This document shows, piece after piece, positions 55,333 to 63,919 of a stretch of DNA of 64,000 nt; the first letter of the stretch is position 1; every line of letters starts with the position of its first letter. Origin of the DNA: Planctomycetota bacterium. Its GTDB lineage: Bacteria; Planctomycetota; UBA1135; GCA-002686595. A model generated the notes under the pieces. That model was not told where the DNA came from. It saw only the letters and a list, made by a program, of their open reading frames with translations, and ran no database searches. The stretch covers positions 23,845 through 87,844 of the forward strand of contig JADHOC010000023.1 of the NCBI GenBank assembly GCA_016779205.1, read 5' to 3'. Both the position numbers and the translations under genes were made by a program.

Positions 55333-57123
55333 ATGAGCCCGGTAGGTCTCGCGTGGCCCCTCGCCTTCGCTGCGTTCGGTGCCTTGATGTTCGTGGTCTG
55401 CACCTACCGCCGGAATCGCGTCCGGGGCATGGCGATCGCAGCTCTCGAGCAAGCGCACGCGACGATGCTAGCCATCGGGAAGGGCGTCGACTCAGGCCTG
55501 AGTCATGAGCTGAGTCATGGCCCCTTCGCGGAACAGCTCGGCACCATCAGCTCCATCGGTCGACACCTCGCCGCCAGGACCCGCTACCTGAGCGCCATCA
55601 TCGAGGCCCAACCGGAGTGCGTGAAGGTGGTGGACGCCGACGGGAACCTCGTCCACATGAACCGCGCGGGACTGCAGATGATCGCGGCGAGATCGATGTC
55701 CGAGGTGCGGGGAGCGCTGGTCGAAGACCTCATCCTTGAGGAGTACCGGGAAGCGTACAGGGACATGCACGCCCGGGTACTCCAGGGCGAGCCTGGCTCA
55801 CTCACGTTCGAGATCGTGGGCCTCGATGGTGAGCACCACTGGATGGAAACCAGCGCCGTCCCGTTCCCCGACCGAACGGGGAAGACGGTCCAGCTCGCGG
55901 TGACCCGCGACATCACCGAGCGCAGACGACAGGAGGAGGCGACCCGGGCAGCGCAGGCCAAGGCCGAGTCGGCCAACCGGTCCAAGTCGGTATTCCTCGC
56001 CAACATGAGCCACGAGCTCCGGACTCCGCTGACGGCGATCATCGGGTTCGCCGATCTGCTCAAGGGGACGGCTAAGGTGTCCGGCGAAGACGAGGCCGCT
56101 CTGCAGGCGATCCACAGCAGCGGAGAGCACCTTCTTGCACTGATCAACGACGTGCTCGACGTGTCAAAGATCGAAGCCGGCCAGCTCGAGATCGAGACGA
56201 TCACCTTCGACCTCAGGGAACTCGTCCAGAGGACCGTCCAGTCCCTGAGGCCGGGCGCCATGAAGGCGGGGCTGACAGTGAAGCTCAGCTTCGCCGACGA
56301 CCTCCCGTCCGCGATCCGGTCCGACCCGATGCGGATCCGGCAGGTCCTGATCAACCTCCTGTCCAACGCCATCAAGTTCACCCACGAGGGGAGCATCGAG
56401 GTCCTGGTGATGACGGCGGGTATCGGCTCCTCGATCGCGATCGCTGTCACCGACACGGGGATCGGCATCGGGACGGCGGCCCTCGACCGGATCTTCTCCC
56501 CGTTCCAGCAGGCGGACGCGTCGACGACCCGGCACTACGGGGGGTCCGGCCTCGGGCTCGCGATTTCACGTGAGATCGCCGAGCTCATGGGCGGCGAGCT
56601 GTCCGCCACGAGCCAGCTCGGGGAGGGCAGCACCTTCACCTTCTCGATCCCGCTCCACAGGGACGAGGGCAGCGCAGCCATCGGCGCCGCGGAGCCCAGG
56701 TCCACCAGGAACAGGTTCCAGGGCCGGGCCCTGGTGGTCGAGGACAACGCCATCAACCGCCGGGTCCTGACCGAGCTCCTCCGCCGGAGGGGCCTCGAGG
56801 TGGACTTCGCCGTCAACGGGCTCGAGGGGTTCCAGCGCATCACCGCCGTGGCCGGCTCGGACGAGGCCTTCAACGTGGTGTTCATGGACATGCACATGCC
56901 CGTCCAAGACGGTTACACCACGGCGCGCTGCTTGAAGGAACACGGTGGCGCCCCCCCCATCATCGCTCTCACAGCCTCCGCGCTGAAGGAGGACCGGGAC
57001 CGCTGCATCGACGCCGGCTGCGACGCCTACCTCCCGAAGCCGGTGGACAACGCCTTGCTTGACTCACTGCTGGCGAGGTACGTGGCCCCCGCGGCCGAGG
57101 CGATGGACCAGACCTCCCCCTGA
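55333..57123 (+). CDS. Membrane-anchored hybrid sensor histidine kinase (PAS-HisKA-HATPase-REC)
   Basis: 596 residues. One N-terminal helix (~8-24) anchors it, leaving the PAS domain (~87-195) in the cytoplasm. His227 lies in M-S-H-E-L-R-T-P-L. N-box L-L-S-N-A-I-K-F, G1 D-T-G-I-G-I and G2 G-G-S-G-L-G-L follow. The receiver has Asp519 in F-M-D-M-H-M-P and Lys in P-K-P-V. It has the same order as the two kinases at 24994 and 27508 and, like them, no output domain or neighbouring HPt. The ATG at 55333 is used; no ribosome site is evident. Confidence 0.85.
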   Translation: MSPVGLAWPLAFAAFGALMFVVCTYRRNRVRGMAIAALEQAHATMLAIGKGVDSGLSHELSHGPFAEQLGTISSIGRHLAARTRYLSAIIEAQPECVKVVDADGNLVHMNRAGLQMIAARSMSEVRGALVEDLILEEYREAYRDMHARVLQGEPGSLTFEIVGLDGEHHWMETSAVPFPDRTGKTVQLAVTRDITERRRQEEATRAAQAKAESANRSKSVFLANMSHELRTPLTAIIGFADLLKGTAKVSGEDEAALQAIHSSGEHLLALINDVLDVSKIEAGQLEIETITFDLRELVQRTVQSLRPGAMKAGLTVKLSFADDLPSAIRSDPMRIRQVLINLLSNAIKFTHEGSIEVLVMTAGIGSSIAIAVTDTGIGIGTAALDRIFSPFQQADASTTRHYGGSGLGLAISREIAELMGGELSATSQLGEGSTFTFSIPLHRDEGSAAIGAAEPRSTRNRFQGRALVVEDNAINRRVLTELLRRRGLEVDFAVNGLEGFQRITAVAGSDEAFNVVFMDMHMPVQDGYTTARCLKEHGGAPPIIALTASALKEDRDRCIDAGCDAYLPKPVDNALLDSLLARYVAPAAEAMDQTSP

Positions 57124-57227
57124 CGCGGTCTCCAGGGGCACCGGCTGGACCCTGGCCGGCGGGCCTTGGCTCCCGCTCCTCGGCGAGGACCCCCAGCCGG
57201 TCCCTGCTCCCCGGCGTGATCCCCGGT

Positions 57228-57233
57228 TAGGTT
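57228..57233 (+). promoter_or_regulatory. Candidate -10 element (TAGGTT)
   Basis: TAGGTT in context GTTAGGTTGC, 31 bases before the GTG at 57265. It overlaps a possible TTG start at 57232, arguing against that start. Confidence 0.35.
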
Positions 57234-57264
57234 GCGGCGCCAACCTCCAGCCGAGGCAGCAGCC

Positions 57265-58047
57265 GTGACTCCCAAAGACCGAACCCTCGCCATCCTCCGC
57301 ACACCGGGGCCGGCCCTCGCCGAGTGCGAGTTGACTCACCTGGATCGGGTCCGCATCGATGCCGCCCTGGCCGCCGAGCAGCACGCCGCCTACGCGAGCC
57401 TGCTCTCGACCTTGGGGCTGGAGGTCCTGACACTCGATCCGCTGGAGGGCTACCCCGACGCCTGCTTCGTCGAGGACCCGGCCATCGCCCTCCCCGGCCG
57501 CGCGGTCCTGACCCGGCCAGGAGCGGCCAGCCGACGCGGGGAGGTCGACGCCCTCGGGAGCGTGCTGCGGGAGCTCGTGCCCGTGGAGTCCCTGGACGCC
57601 GGGAGCCTCGACGGCGGCGACGTACTCCAGCTGCCCGACCGGATCCTGGTCGGGCTCTCCACCCGCACGGACGCGGCCGGCATCGAGGCCCTGGGCCGGA
57701 TCTCCCGCCGGCCCGTCCACGGCGTTCGGGTCCAAGGCGCACTCCACCTCAAGACCGTGCTGTCGTGGCTCGGCGGGGATCAGGTCCTCGCGGACCCCCG
57801 CGCGCTGGACCTGGGGGCGGCCGGGATGGCGGGGCTCCAGGTCGTCGAAGCGGACCCCGACGAGCCCGCGGGGCCCAACGTCCTCAAGGTCGCCGAGGAG
57901 CTGGTGGTCTCCGAGGCCGCCCCCCGCACCGTCGAGCGCCTGGGCGCCCTCGACCTCTCGCTCCACCCCGTGGACATCGGTGAGTTCCACAAGGCCGAGG
58001 CCGGGCTGACCTGCCTCTCCCTCCTCATCGGCCCCGCGGCCCACTGA
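57265..58047 (+). CDS. Dimethylargininase-like (DDAH/arginine deiminase superfamily) hydrolase
   Basis: 260 residues from the GTG at 57265, close to the ~255 of bacterial DDAH. The fold's repeated elements give the catalytic set: acidic F-V-E-D-P-A-I and L-D-G-G-D-V-L, the His in A-L-H-L-K-T-V, and the nucleophilic Cys in K-A-E-A-G-L-T-C-L. DDAH hydrolyses N-omega-methylated arginines to citrulline and methylamines. Related family members act on arginine or agmatine, so the exact substrate is not certain. An in-frame TTG at 57232 overlaps the proposed promoter hexamer. It stands alone between the third hybrid kinase and bipA. Confidence 0.8.
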   Translation: MTPKDRTLAILRTPGPALAECELTHLDRVRIDAALAAEQHAAYASLLSTLGLEVLTLDPLEGYPDACFVEDPAIALPGRAVLTRPGAASRRGEVDALGSVLRELVPVESLDAGSLDGGDVLQLPDRILVGLSTRTDAAGIEALGRISRRPVHGVRVQGALHLKTVLSWLGGDQVLADPRALDLGAAGMAGLQVVEADPDEPAGPNVLKVAEELVVSEAAPRTVERLGALDLSLHPVDIGEFHKAEAGLTCLSLLIGPAAH

Positions 58048-58326
58048 GCGAGCGGCCCGGGTCCGGCGCCGGGGCCTCCCCCTCAGCCGGGGCGCCGGAA
58101 CGGGACGGCGGCGGGGCCCCTCACCGAGATGGGTCGCCAGCGGTTCCGGTTCAGGGGCTGGATCCGTACCCTCTTTGCCCTCGAACAGGGGGAGTGAGCT
58201 GACGCTCGCACCCGCGCGGTCCCCAAGGAACCCCGCGGTCCCCTGCCCTCCGGGTCCGCCGCACCGCCGGCTCCACCCAAGCCCCCCCCGTCCGCTTCCC
58301 TGCGGACACGCAGCTCCGCCACGCCG
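58048..58326. other. Intergenic region upstream of typA
   Basis: No gene is seen in 279 bases. TACCCT at 58167-58172 is the only AT-containing hexamer resembling the -10 set, 154 bases before the start. Confidence 0.3.
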
Positions 58327-60156
58327 ATGTCGACCGCCCCCGAGATCCGAAACCTCGCCATCGTCGCGCACGTCGACCACGGCAAGACCACCCTGGTGGA
58401 CGCGATGTTCCGTTACGCGGGCACCTTCCGCGACAACCAGGTCATCGCCGAGCGCGCGCTCGACTCCAACGACCAGGAGCGCGAGCGAGGCATCACCATC
58501 CTCGCCAAGAACACAGCCATCTCCTACCAGGGGACCCGCATCAACATCGTCGACACGCCGGGCCACGCCGACTTCGGCGGGCAGGTGGAGCGGACGCTCA
58601 ACATGGCCGACGCCGTGCTCCTCCTGGTGGACGCGTTCGAGGGGCCGATGCCCCAGACGCGCTTCGTCCTGCGCAAGGCGTTCGAGCACAACCTCAAGGC
58701 GCTGGTGATGGTCAACAAGATCGACCGCCCCGACGCCCGCCCCGAGGAGGTCCTCAACGAGGTCTTCGACCTCTTCGTCGAGCTCGGCGCGAGCGACGAG
58801 CAGCTCGAGTTCCCCGTGGTCTACGGCTCCGGCCGTGACGGCTGGGCCTCGGACGACCCCGAGCAGCAGACCGACAACCTCGAGGTGCTCTTCAAGCAGA
58901 TCCTCGAGCACGTCCCGCCTCCGGCCATGGACGCGGAGGGCCCGGTCCAGTTCCAGGCCACGACCCTGGACCACGACGACTTCCTCGGCCGGATCGCCGT
59001 GGGCCGCGTCGGGCGGGGCAGCCTCAAGATCGGCCGCCGCTACGCCCTCGCAAACCCGGACCGCGAGAAGCCGCTCTCGGTCCTCCCGAAGAAGCTCTTC
59101 CGCTACGAGGGGCTCCAGCGCGTCCCCGCGGAGGAGGTCCTCTGCGGCGACATCGCCATCGTCACCGGCGTCGAGGAGCTCGGCATCGGCGACACCCTCT
59201 GCGACCCCGAGCACGTGGAGCCCCTGCCCGCCATCGCCCTCGACGAGCCCACCATCTCCATGGTGTTCTACGTCAACAACTCGCCCTTTGCGGGTCAGGA
59301 GGGCGACTACGTGACGAGCCGCCAGGTGCTCGCACGCCTCGAGCGCGCGGCGACCCGGGACGTGGCCCTGCAGCTCGCCTCCACCAGCAGCGCCGACGCG
59401 TTCGAGGTCAAGGGCCGGGGCGTCATGCACCTCTCGGTGCTCATCGAGACCATGCGCCGCGAGGGCTACGAGTTTGCCGTGGGCAAGCCCCACGTCATCC
59501 TCAAGGACGTGGACGGCACCCGCTGCGAGCCCTACGAGCGCGCCACGGTCGAGGTCCCCGGCGAGCACGCCGGCCGCATCATCGAGTACCTCGGGCGTCG
59601 TCGCGGCGAGATGCTGCACATGGACGCCGCCAGCGAGCTGACGCGCGTGGACTTCAAGATCCCCGCCCGCGGCCTCATCGGCGCGCGGACCGCGCTCCTC
59701 ACCCTGAGCCAGGGCGAGGCCGTGCTGAGCCACGTGTTCGAGAGCTGGGAGAAGGACGGGGGCCCCATCCCGCGGCGCACCAACGGCGTGCTCGTGGCGG
59801 ACCGCGGCGGCGACGTCATCGCCTACGCGCTGGACGGCCTGCAGGACCGCGGGCAGTTCTTCGTCCCCGTGGGCACCGCCGTCTACACCGGGATGATCGT
59901 CGGCGAGAACAACCGCGACGGCGATCTCGAGCTCAACGTGTGCCGCGCGAAGAAGCTCACCAACATGCGCGCCTCCGGCCGGGACGACAACGCCAAGATC
60001 GCCCCGCCGAAGATCATGTCCCTCGAGGAGTGCCTCGAGTACGTGGAGGACGACGAGCTCCTCGAGGTCACGCCCAAGAACCTCAGGCTCCGCAAGCGCC
60101 TCCTCGACGAGAACGAGCGCAAGCGCGCCAAGAAGAAGGCCGCCGCGGTCGGCTGA
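58327..60156 (+). CDS. typA: Ribosome-associated translational GTPase TypA/BipA
   Basis: 609 residues, the normal length. The GTPase domain has G1 A-H-V-D-H-G-K-T-T, switch I with G-I-T-I-L-A-K-N (its Thr coordinates Mg), G3 D-T-P-G-H-A-D-F and G4 N-K-I-D. Domains II and III of the EF-G type follow, then the BipA-specific C-terminal domain with G-R-D-D-N-A-K-I near the end (residues ~550-560). BipA binds the 70S ribosome at the EF-G site and helps 50S assembly at low temperature and under stress. The Lys-rich tail (K-R-A-K-K-K-A) is a common variation. Confidence 0.95.
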   Translation: MSTAPEIRNLAIVAHVDHGKTTLVDAMFRYAGTFRDNQVIAERALDSNDQERERGITILAKNTAISYQGTRINIVDTPGHADFGGQVERTLNMADAVLLLVDAFEGPMPQTRFVLRKAFEHNLKALVMVNKIDRPDARPEEVLNEVFDLFVELGASDEQLEFPVVYGSGRDGWASDDPEQQTDNLEVLFKQILEHVPPPAMDAEGPVQFQATTLDHDDFLGRIAVGRVGRGSLKIGRRYALANPDREKPLSVLPKKLFRYEGLQRVPAEEVLCGDIAIVTGVEELGIGDTLCDPEHVEPLPAIALDEPTISMVFYVNNSPFAGQEGDYVTSRQVLARLERAATRDVALQLASTSSADAFEVKGRGVMHLSVLIETMRREGYEFAVGKPHVILKDVDGTRCEPYERATVEVPGEHAGRIIEYLGRRRGEMLHMDAASELTRVDFKIPARGLIGARTALLTLSQGEAVLSHVFESWEKDGGPIPRRTNGVLVADRGGDVIAYALDGLQDRGQFFVPVGTAVYTGMIVGENNRDGDLELNVCRAKKLTNMRASGRDDNAKIAPPKIMSLEECLEYVEDDELLEVTPKNLRLRKRLLDENERKRAKKKAAAVG

Positions 60157-60212
60157 TTCCCCCGGGCGGTGGTCGTCCAGCGGCTCCGCCCCCCAAGGGC
60201 GGATCGGCGGGC

Positions 60213-60218
60213 TAGACT
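60213..60218 (+). promoter_or_regulatory. Candidate -10 element (TAGACT)
   Basis: TAGACT in context GCTAGACTCG, 32 bases before the ATG at 60251. It would drive the three-gene envelope unit 60251-62813. Confidence 0.4.
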
Positions 60219-60250
60219 CGACGCGGCCAACACCGTGTCAGAGACCCACC

Positions 60251-61813
60251 ATGCGCCCGTACTCCCTCCTCCCCCTCCTCCTCCCCTTCGTGGGCTGCTC
60301 GGCCCCCGGGGGCGTTCGGGCCGTCGAACCGGGCGCTGAGCAGACCCTCCAGTTCGCATCGGCGCCCAGCTCGGTCCCCTTGGGAGCTCCGGCGGGGCCA
60401 CTCGCGGCCCCCGCTCCCCGCGCACGACGGACCTCAGCCGCACCCGGTCACGGCCTGGACGACCCGACCCCCGTCCCCGACCAGGAGGCCGCGACGACGG
60501 CCGTCAACGAGGAGCCCGAACTCTCCGCGGCCGAGAAGATCGCCCGGGTGCGGAGCATCCAGGCGGACTGGGGAATCGCGGCGGTGGTCCGCACCGCGAC
60601 CATCCCCTTCACCGGCAGCAACAAGTCCGTCTCGAGCTTCGTGCCGATGATGTTCTTCGAGGGGGACGACTTCTTCGTGCGGGGGACCTCCGGCGGCGCG
60701 CACCTCTGGAAGGACGCGGATGAGGAGGTCAACGCCCTGGCGCGCCTGCGCTTCTTCGACATCCCGAAGGAGTTCCAGAACACCGTCCAGGGGGACACCG
60801 CGGACTTCGGCCTGCAGTACCAGAGGGAGCTCGACGACGCCTGGTGGCAGGCCGAGGTCATGAGCGACCAGAGCGGCAACGTCCACGGCAACCTGCGGGG
60901 CGGGACCACCTTCACCGGCGAGGATTGGATCCTGGAGCCCGGCCTCAACATCCGCTACGGCACGGACGACTTCATCAGCCGTTACTTCGCGGTCGAGCCC
61001 CTGACCGGGCAGAGCGCGGACGGCGCCTTCATCTTCTCCCCGGAGGTCGCGGCTCGGTACCACGTGGGGAGCGACCTCTATCTGGTCGGCGCCCTCCGCT
61101 ACAACGCCTTCGGCAGCGGGATCCGCGAGCTGGACGCGATCGACGACTCGGGGTCGTTCGAGAGCTACCTCGGCTTCGGGTTCTTCCAGGATCGCGGTGA
61201 GCCCCAGTTCCTGGGCCGTCCCAACGGACAGGAACGGACGGAGCGCGAGATCGACGCGCCGCCCTTCATCCGCCTTGCCCAGGGGTTCGCGTCCCCGTCG
61301 GACCTGGGGGAGATCCTGGCCCTCGACATCGAGGACGACGAGTTCAACAACAAGATGACCTCGGTGTTCTACGGCCACCCGCTGAGCGACCAGCTCTTCG
61401 GGCTCCCGCTCCAGATCTACCTCAGCCCCGGACTCGCCTACCACTACGAGTCCGACGTCCAGGACGAGACCTTCGAGCTGATCGCAAAGATCCACCTCTA
61501 CTACACGTTCCCCTGGTCCGTCCGGACGCGCTTCGGCGTCGCCGAGGGCGTCAGCTGGATCGAGGACGTCACCTACATCGAGGGGGTCAGCATGGCGGAG
61601 AAGGACTACCGCCCCAGCAACCTCATGAACTACCTGGACTTCACCCTCGACGTGAACGTCGGGGACCTCTTCGGCGCCGAGAAGATGAGCGCGCTCTGGC
61701 TCGGGGTCGCGGTGCACCACCGCTCCTCCATCTTCGAGTCCGCCTCCCAGTTCGGCCGCATCAAGGGCGGCAGCAACTACCCCTCCATCTACCTCCAGTG
61801 GGACCTGCTGTGA
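60251..61813 (+). CDS. MipA/OmpV-like outer-membrane beta-barrel lipoprotein
   Basis: 520 residues with an N-terminal lipoprotein signal (F-V-G-C lipobox near residue 16). A Pro/Ala-rich linker of ~75 residues precedes the barrel. The barrel part starts W-G-I-A-A-V-V-R-T-A-T-I-P-F and has many alternating strands, for example F-V-P-M-M-F-F-E-G and L-A-R-L-R-F-F-D, characteristic of the MipA/OmpV family. It ends I-Y-L-Q-W-D-L-L, with the aromatic-rich final strand expected of outer-membrane proteins. OmpV-like proteins form scaffolds or channels in the outer membrane. The lipobox plus barrel combination is unusual. Its TGA overlaps the ATG of the next gene. Confidence 0.65.
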   Translation: MRPYSLLPLLLPFVGCSAPGGVRAVEPGAEQTLQFASAPSSVPLGAPAGPLAAPAPRARRTSAAPGHGLDDPTPVPDQEAATTAVNEEPELSAAEKIARVRSIQADWGIAAVVRTATIPFTGSNKSVSSFVPMMFFEGDDFFVRGTSGGAHLWKDADEEVNALARLRFFDIPKEFQNTVQGDTADFGLQYQRELDDAWWQAEVMSDQSGNVHGNLRGGTTFTGEDWILEPGLNIRYGTDDFISRYFAVEPLTGQSADGAFIFSPEVAARYHVGSDLYLVGALRYNAFGSGIRELDAIDDSGSFESYLGFGFFQDRGEPQFLGRPNGQERTEREIDAPPFIRLAQGFASPSDLGEILALDIEDDEFNNKMTSVFYGHPLSDQLFGLPLQIYLSPGLAYHYESDVQDETFELIAKIHLYYTFPWSVRTRFGVAEGVSWIEDVTYIEGVSMAEKDYRPSNLMNYLDFTLDVNVGDLFGAEKMSALWLGVAVHHRSSIFESASQFGRIKGGSNYPSIYLQWDLL

Positions 61814-62175
61814 TGCGATTGGCCCTCGCCCTCGCCCTCGCTGCCGCGGTGGGCCTCACGCCAGGCTGCATCCGCAACTCCGCCCGCCGGGGTATCGAGC
61901 CGATCTGGCTGGAGATGGACCCCACGTCCTTCGTGGTGGGCAACACCACCCGGGCCGAGGTGCTCGACCGTGTGGGCGTCCCCTCCCAGGTCCTGGCGCT
62001 GGAGAACGGCACGGCCCTCTACTACCTGCTGGAGCGCTCCCGTGCCGACGGCGTCATCCTGCTCTTCTACAACCAGCGGGTGGAGAGCTCCTACTTCGAC
62101 CGGGCGATCTTCTTCTTCGATGACTCGGACGTGCTCACCGAGTTCTCCGTCAGCGAGGGCGCGGGGGCCAGGTGA
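61813..62175 (+). CDS. Small exported protein, SmpA/OmlA-like domain
   Basis: 120 residues from the ATG that overlaps the previous stop. A signal ending T-P-G-C suggests a lipoprotein. The mature part has F-V-V-G-N-T-T-R-A-E-V-L-D-R-V-G-V-P, the helix-turn pattern of SmpA/OmlA (BamE-like) domains (G-x-T-x-x-x-V-x-x-x-x-G-x-P), then Y-Y-L-L-E-R-S and I-F-F-F-D-D-S-D-V-L. In BamE this fold stabilises the beta-barrel assembly machine. Assignment is by pattern, not by full-length match. The next gene starts inside its stop (GTGA). Confidence 0.6.
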   Translation: MRLALALALAAAVGLTPGCIRNSARRGIEPIWLEMDPTSFVVGNTTRAEVLDRVGVPSQVLALENGTALYYLLERSRADGVILLFYNQRVESSYFDRAIFFFDDSDVLTEFSVSEGAGAR

Positions 62176-62813
62176 TCCGTCGCCTACCCCTCGTCCTCTC
62201 CACCGCGCTCGCGGCCGGGCTCGCCGCAGGGCTCGGGTCTAGCTGCTCGGTGGTCGAGCTTCGGATCGACCAAGGCCTGGACCTGGCCGAGTGCAACGGC
62301 TTCAAGGAGGGCGAGGCTTCCCTCGGGGACGTGCTCGCAGCGCTGGGCCCCCCCGTGGAGTTCGGCGCCCGGGGTGGGCAGATCGCGCTGCTGTATGAAT
62401 CGGTGCGGCTGAAGGAGACCCAGCTCGGAATCAGCCTGGGCGCGGTCCTCGGGGCCGGCGCAGGGGACTACTTCAAGTTCTCCTACGGCAGCAGCGGGAC
62501 CGACCGGAAGGCGGCCCTCTTCCTGTTCAGCGAGGGCCACGTCCTCGAGGGGGTGAACACTCTCCGCTTCGAAGAGCCCTTCGGCCGCAGCGGCAGCATC
62601 CAGGTGCTCGTGACCGTGGACGAGGTCGTGAGCACGGGCGGCCTGCGCGCCAGCCCGGACGCCTTCGTCGAACCCAGGGAGCTGTTGAACGGGATCCAGT
62701 GGTCCCAGAACCTGACCCACAGCGCGCTGGTGGAGCTGCGAGGTGCGCGGGGCCGCATGGGCCAGCACGCCCTCGACCCCGAGCTCAGCCGCGCCGAGGC
62801 TAACCCCGACTGA
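62172..62813 (+). CDS. Exported protein, possibly a second SmpA/OmlA-like lipoprotein
   Basis: 213 residues from the GTG at 62172 that overlaps the previous stop. The signal ends near G-S-S-C. A segment G-F-K-E-G-E-A-S-L-G-D-V-L-A-A-L-G-P-P again has the G-x-x-x-x-x-V-x-x-x-L-G-x-P pattern. A Gly-rich hydrophobic helix (L-G-A-V-L-G-A-G-A-G) follows, then strands with L-F-S-E-G-H-V-L. The C-terminal third is not recognised. The three overlapping genes 60251-62813 look like one operon for outer-membrane components. The stop codon lies inside the first unit of a 29-bp tandem repeat. Confidence 0.55.
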   Translation: MIRRLPLVLSTALAAGLAAGLGSSCSVVELRIDQGLDLAECNGFKEGEASLGDVLAALGPPVEFGARGGQIALLYESVRLKETQLGISLGAVLGAGAGDYFKFSYGSSGTDRKAALFLFSEGHVLEGVNTLRFEEPFGRSGSIQVLVTVDEVVSTGGLRASPDAFVEPRELLNGIQWSQNLTHSALVELRGARGRMGQHALDPELSRAEANPD

Positions 62814-62896
62814 CCTCCGCGCCGCCTCTGGCGCCCGACTGACCTCTACGCCGCCTCCGGCGCCCGACTGACCTCCACGCCGCCTCCGGCGCCCGG
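62810..62896. repeat. Three tandem copies of a 29-bp unit
   Basis: Units at 62810-62838, 62839-62867 and 62868-62896 differ by only a few bases. Each begins CTGACCTC and ends GGCGCCCG, and contains a small hairpin (CGCCG...CGGCG in units two and three). The first unit contains the stop codon of the preceding gene. There are no spacers, so it is not a CRISPR array. Confidence 0.9.
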
Positions 62897-62937
62897 GGGA
62901 GAGCGAACGACAGAGCGCGCCTGTGTGGCGCCTCCCC

Positions 62938-63315
62938 ATGGCCATCGACCTCGACCGCGACCCCCACTGCGCCTCCTGCGGTCGCCGCATGACACCCCGT
63001 CGCAGCACGAGGGACCAGGCGACCCCTGCCCGCTACTGCAGCGCCGGCTGCCGCAAGCGCCGGGTCCGCCCCGTGGACCTCGCCCTCGAGGGGGCCATCG
63101 AGGCGCTCCTGGCGGCACGGCCGCGGAGCGCGAGCCTCTGCCCCTCCGAGGCCGCCCGCGAGGTGGAGCCCGGAGACTGGAAGCCGCTCATGGAGCCGGC
63201 CCGCCGGGCGGCCCGCCGCCTCGTCCTCGCCGGCCGCGTCGAGATCACCCAGGGAGGCCGGGTCGTGGACCCCTCGACCGCGAAGGGCCCCATCCGGGTG
63301 CGGCGAACTCGTTGA
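62938..63315 (+). CDS. DUF2256-DUF3253 domain protein
   Basis: 125 residues from the ATG at 62938 (a GTG five codons earlier is possible). The N-terminal ~40 residues have C-A-S-C-G-R-R and Y-C-S-A-G-C-R, a Cys4 zinc-ribbon-like DUF2256. DUF3253 follows, with C-P-S-E-A-A-R-E-V near residue 73, R-R-A-A-R-R-L-V, G-R-V-E-I-T-Q-G-G and G-P-I-R-V-R at the end. The two-domain form is a known small bacterial protein of unknown function; its winged-helix-like C-terminal part suggests nucleic-acid binding. It follows the 29-bp repeat by 41 bases. Confidence 0.8.
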   Translation: MAIDLDRDPHCASCGRRMTPRRSTRDQATPARYCSAGCRKRRVRPVDLALEGAIEALLAARPRSASLCPSEAAREVEPGDWKPLMEPARRAARRLVLAGRVEITQGGRVVDPSTAKGPIRVRRTR

Positions 63316-63406
63316 AGATCCCACTCCGGGGCTCCCTCGCTGCCTCACATGGCGCCGAGGCCCAGGCCGCGGCGAATCGTCTCTTCCGAAGGCCCCCCTC
63401 CTGACC

Positions 63407-63412
63407 GACAAT
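63407..63412 (+). promoter_or_regulatory. Candidate -10 element (GACAAT), leaderless spacing
   Basis: GACAAT is followed by six bases (G and five C) and the ATG at 63419, the same spacing as the Wza-like gene. It differs from the TAGRNT form at the first base. Confidence 0.35.
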
Positions 63413-63418
63413 GCCCCC

Positions 63419-63919
63419 ATGGCCACCGCGACCCCGAAGCTGATCTCCGCGCTCCGCACCACCGCCGCCCGCCTCCGGGAGGGTTCGAACTTCCAGTGGG
63501 GCCACATGGGCTCCTGCATCTGCGGCCACCTCGCCCAGACGGTGACCGAGCTCTCCCCCGCCGAGATCCACCGCCGCGCCATGGAGCGACACGGGGACTG
63601 GTCGCAGCAATCGGTGGAGCACTGCCCCACCTCCGGCCTCGCCATCGACCACGTGATCGACGAGATGCTGGCCCTGGGCCTGCGGATCGGGGACCTCCGC
63701 CACCTGGAGAACCTCTCCGACCCCCGCATCCTCGCCCGCGTCCCGGCCCGCTGGCTGCGTCGCCAGGACCGCGACCACGCGGTCCAGTACATGGAGGCCT
63801 GGGCCGAGCTCCTCGAGGACGAGCTCCGCGCGGCCCCCGCCATCGCCGAGCGCCGCGCCCCAAAGCTCGCCCCGAGCACCGCAGCCGCCTCCCCCGTCGC
63901 GCCAGACCCGGCCCCCTGA
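63419..63919 (+). CDS. Conserved-looking hypothetical protein, 166 aa
   Basis: No family is recognised. The soluble protein opens with helices, then has W-G-H-M-G-S-C-I-C-G-H-L-A-Q-T, a Cys-x-Cys with flanking His that could bind a metal. Further distinctive segments are E-I-H-R-R-A-M-E and G-D-W-S-Q-Q, a third Cys in H-C-P-T-S-G-L, then I-D-H-V-I-D-E-M and L-E-N-L-S-D-P. The C-terminal ~25 residues are Ala/Pro-rich. The concentration of Trp, His and Cys argues for a real, constrained protein. Nothing is seen in the last 81 bases of the window. Confidence 0.6.
   Translation: MATATPKLISALRTTAARLREGSNFQWGHMGSCICGHLAQTVTELSPAEIHRRAMERHGDWSQQSVEHCPTSGLAIDHVIDEMLALGLRIGDLRHLENLSDPRILARVPARWLRRQDRDHAVQYMEAWAELLEDELRAAPAIAERRAPKLAPSTAAASPVAPDPAP

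Noticed and set aside
62810..62896. Possible CRISPR array
   Set aside because: The 29-bp units are directly adjacent with no spacers, and no cas gene is present.
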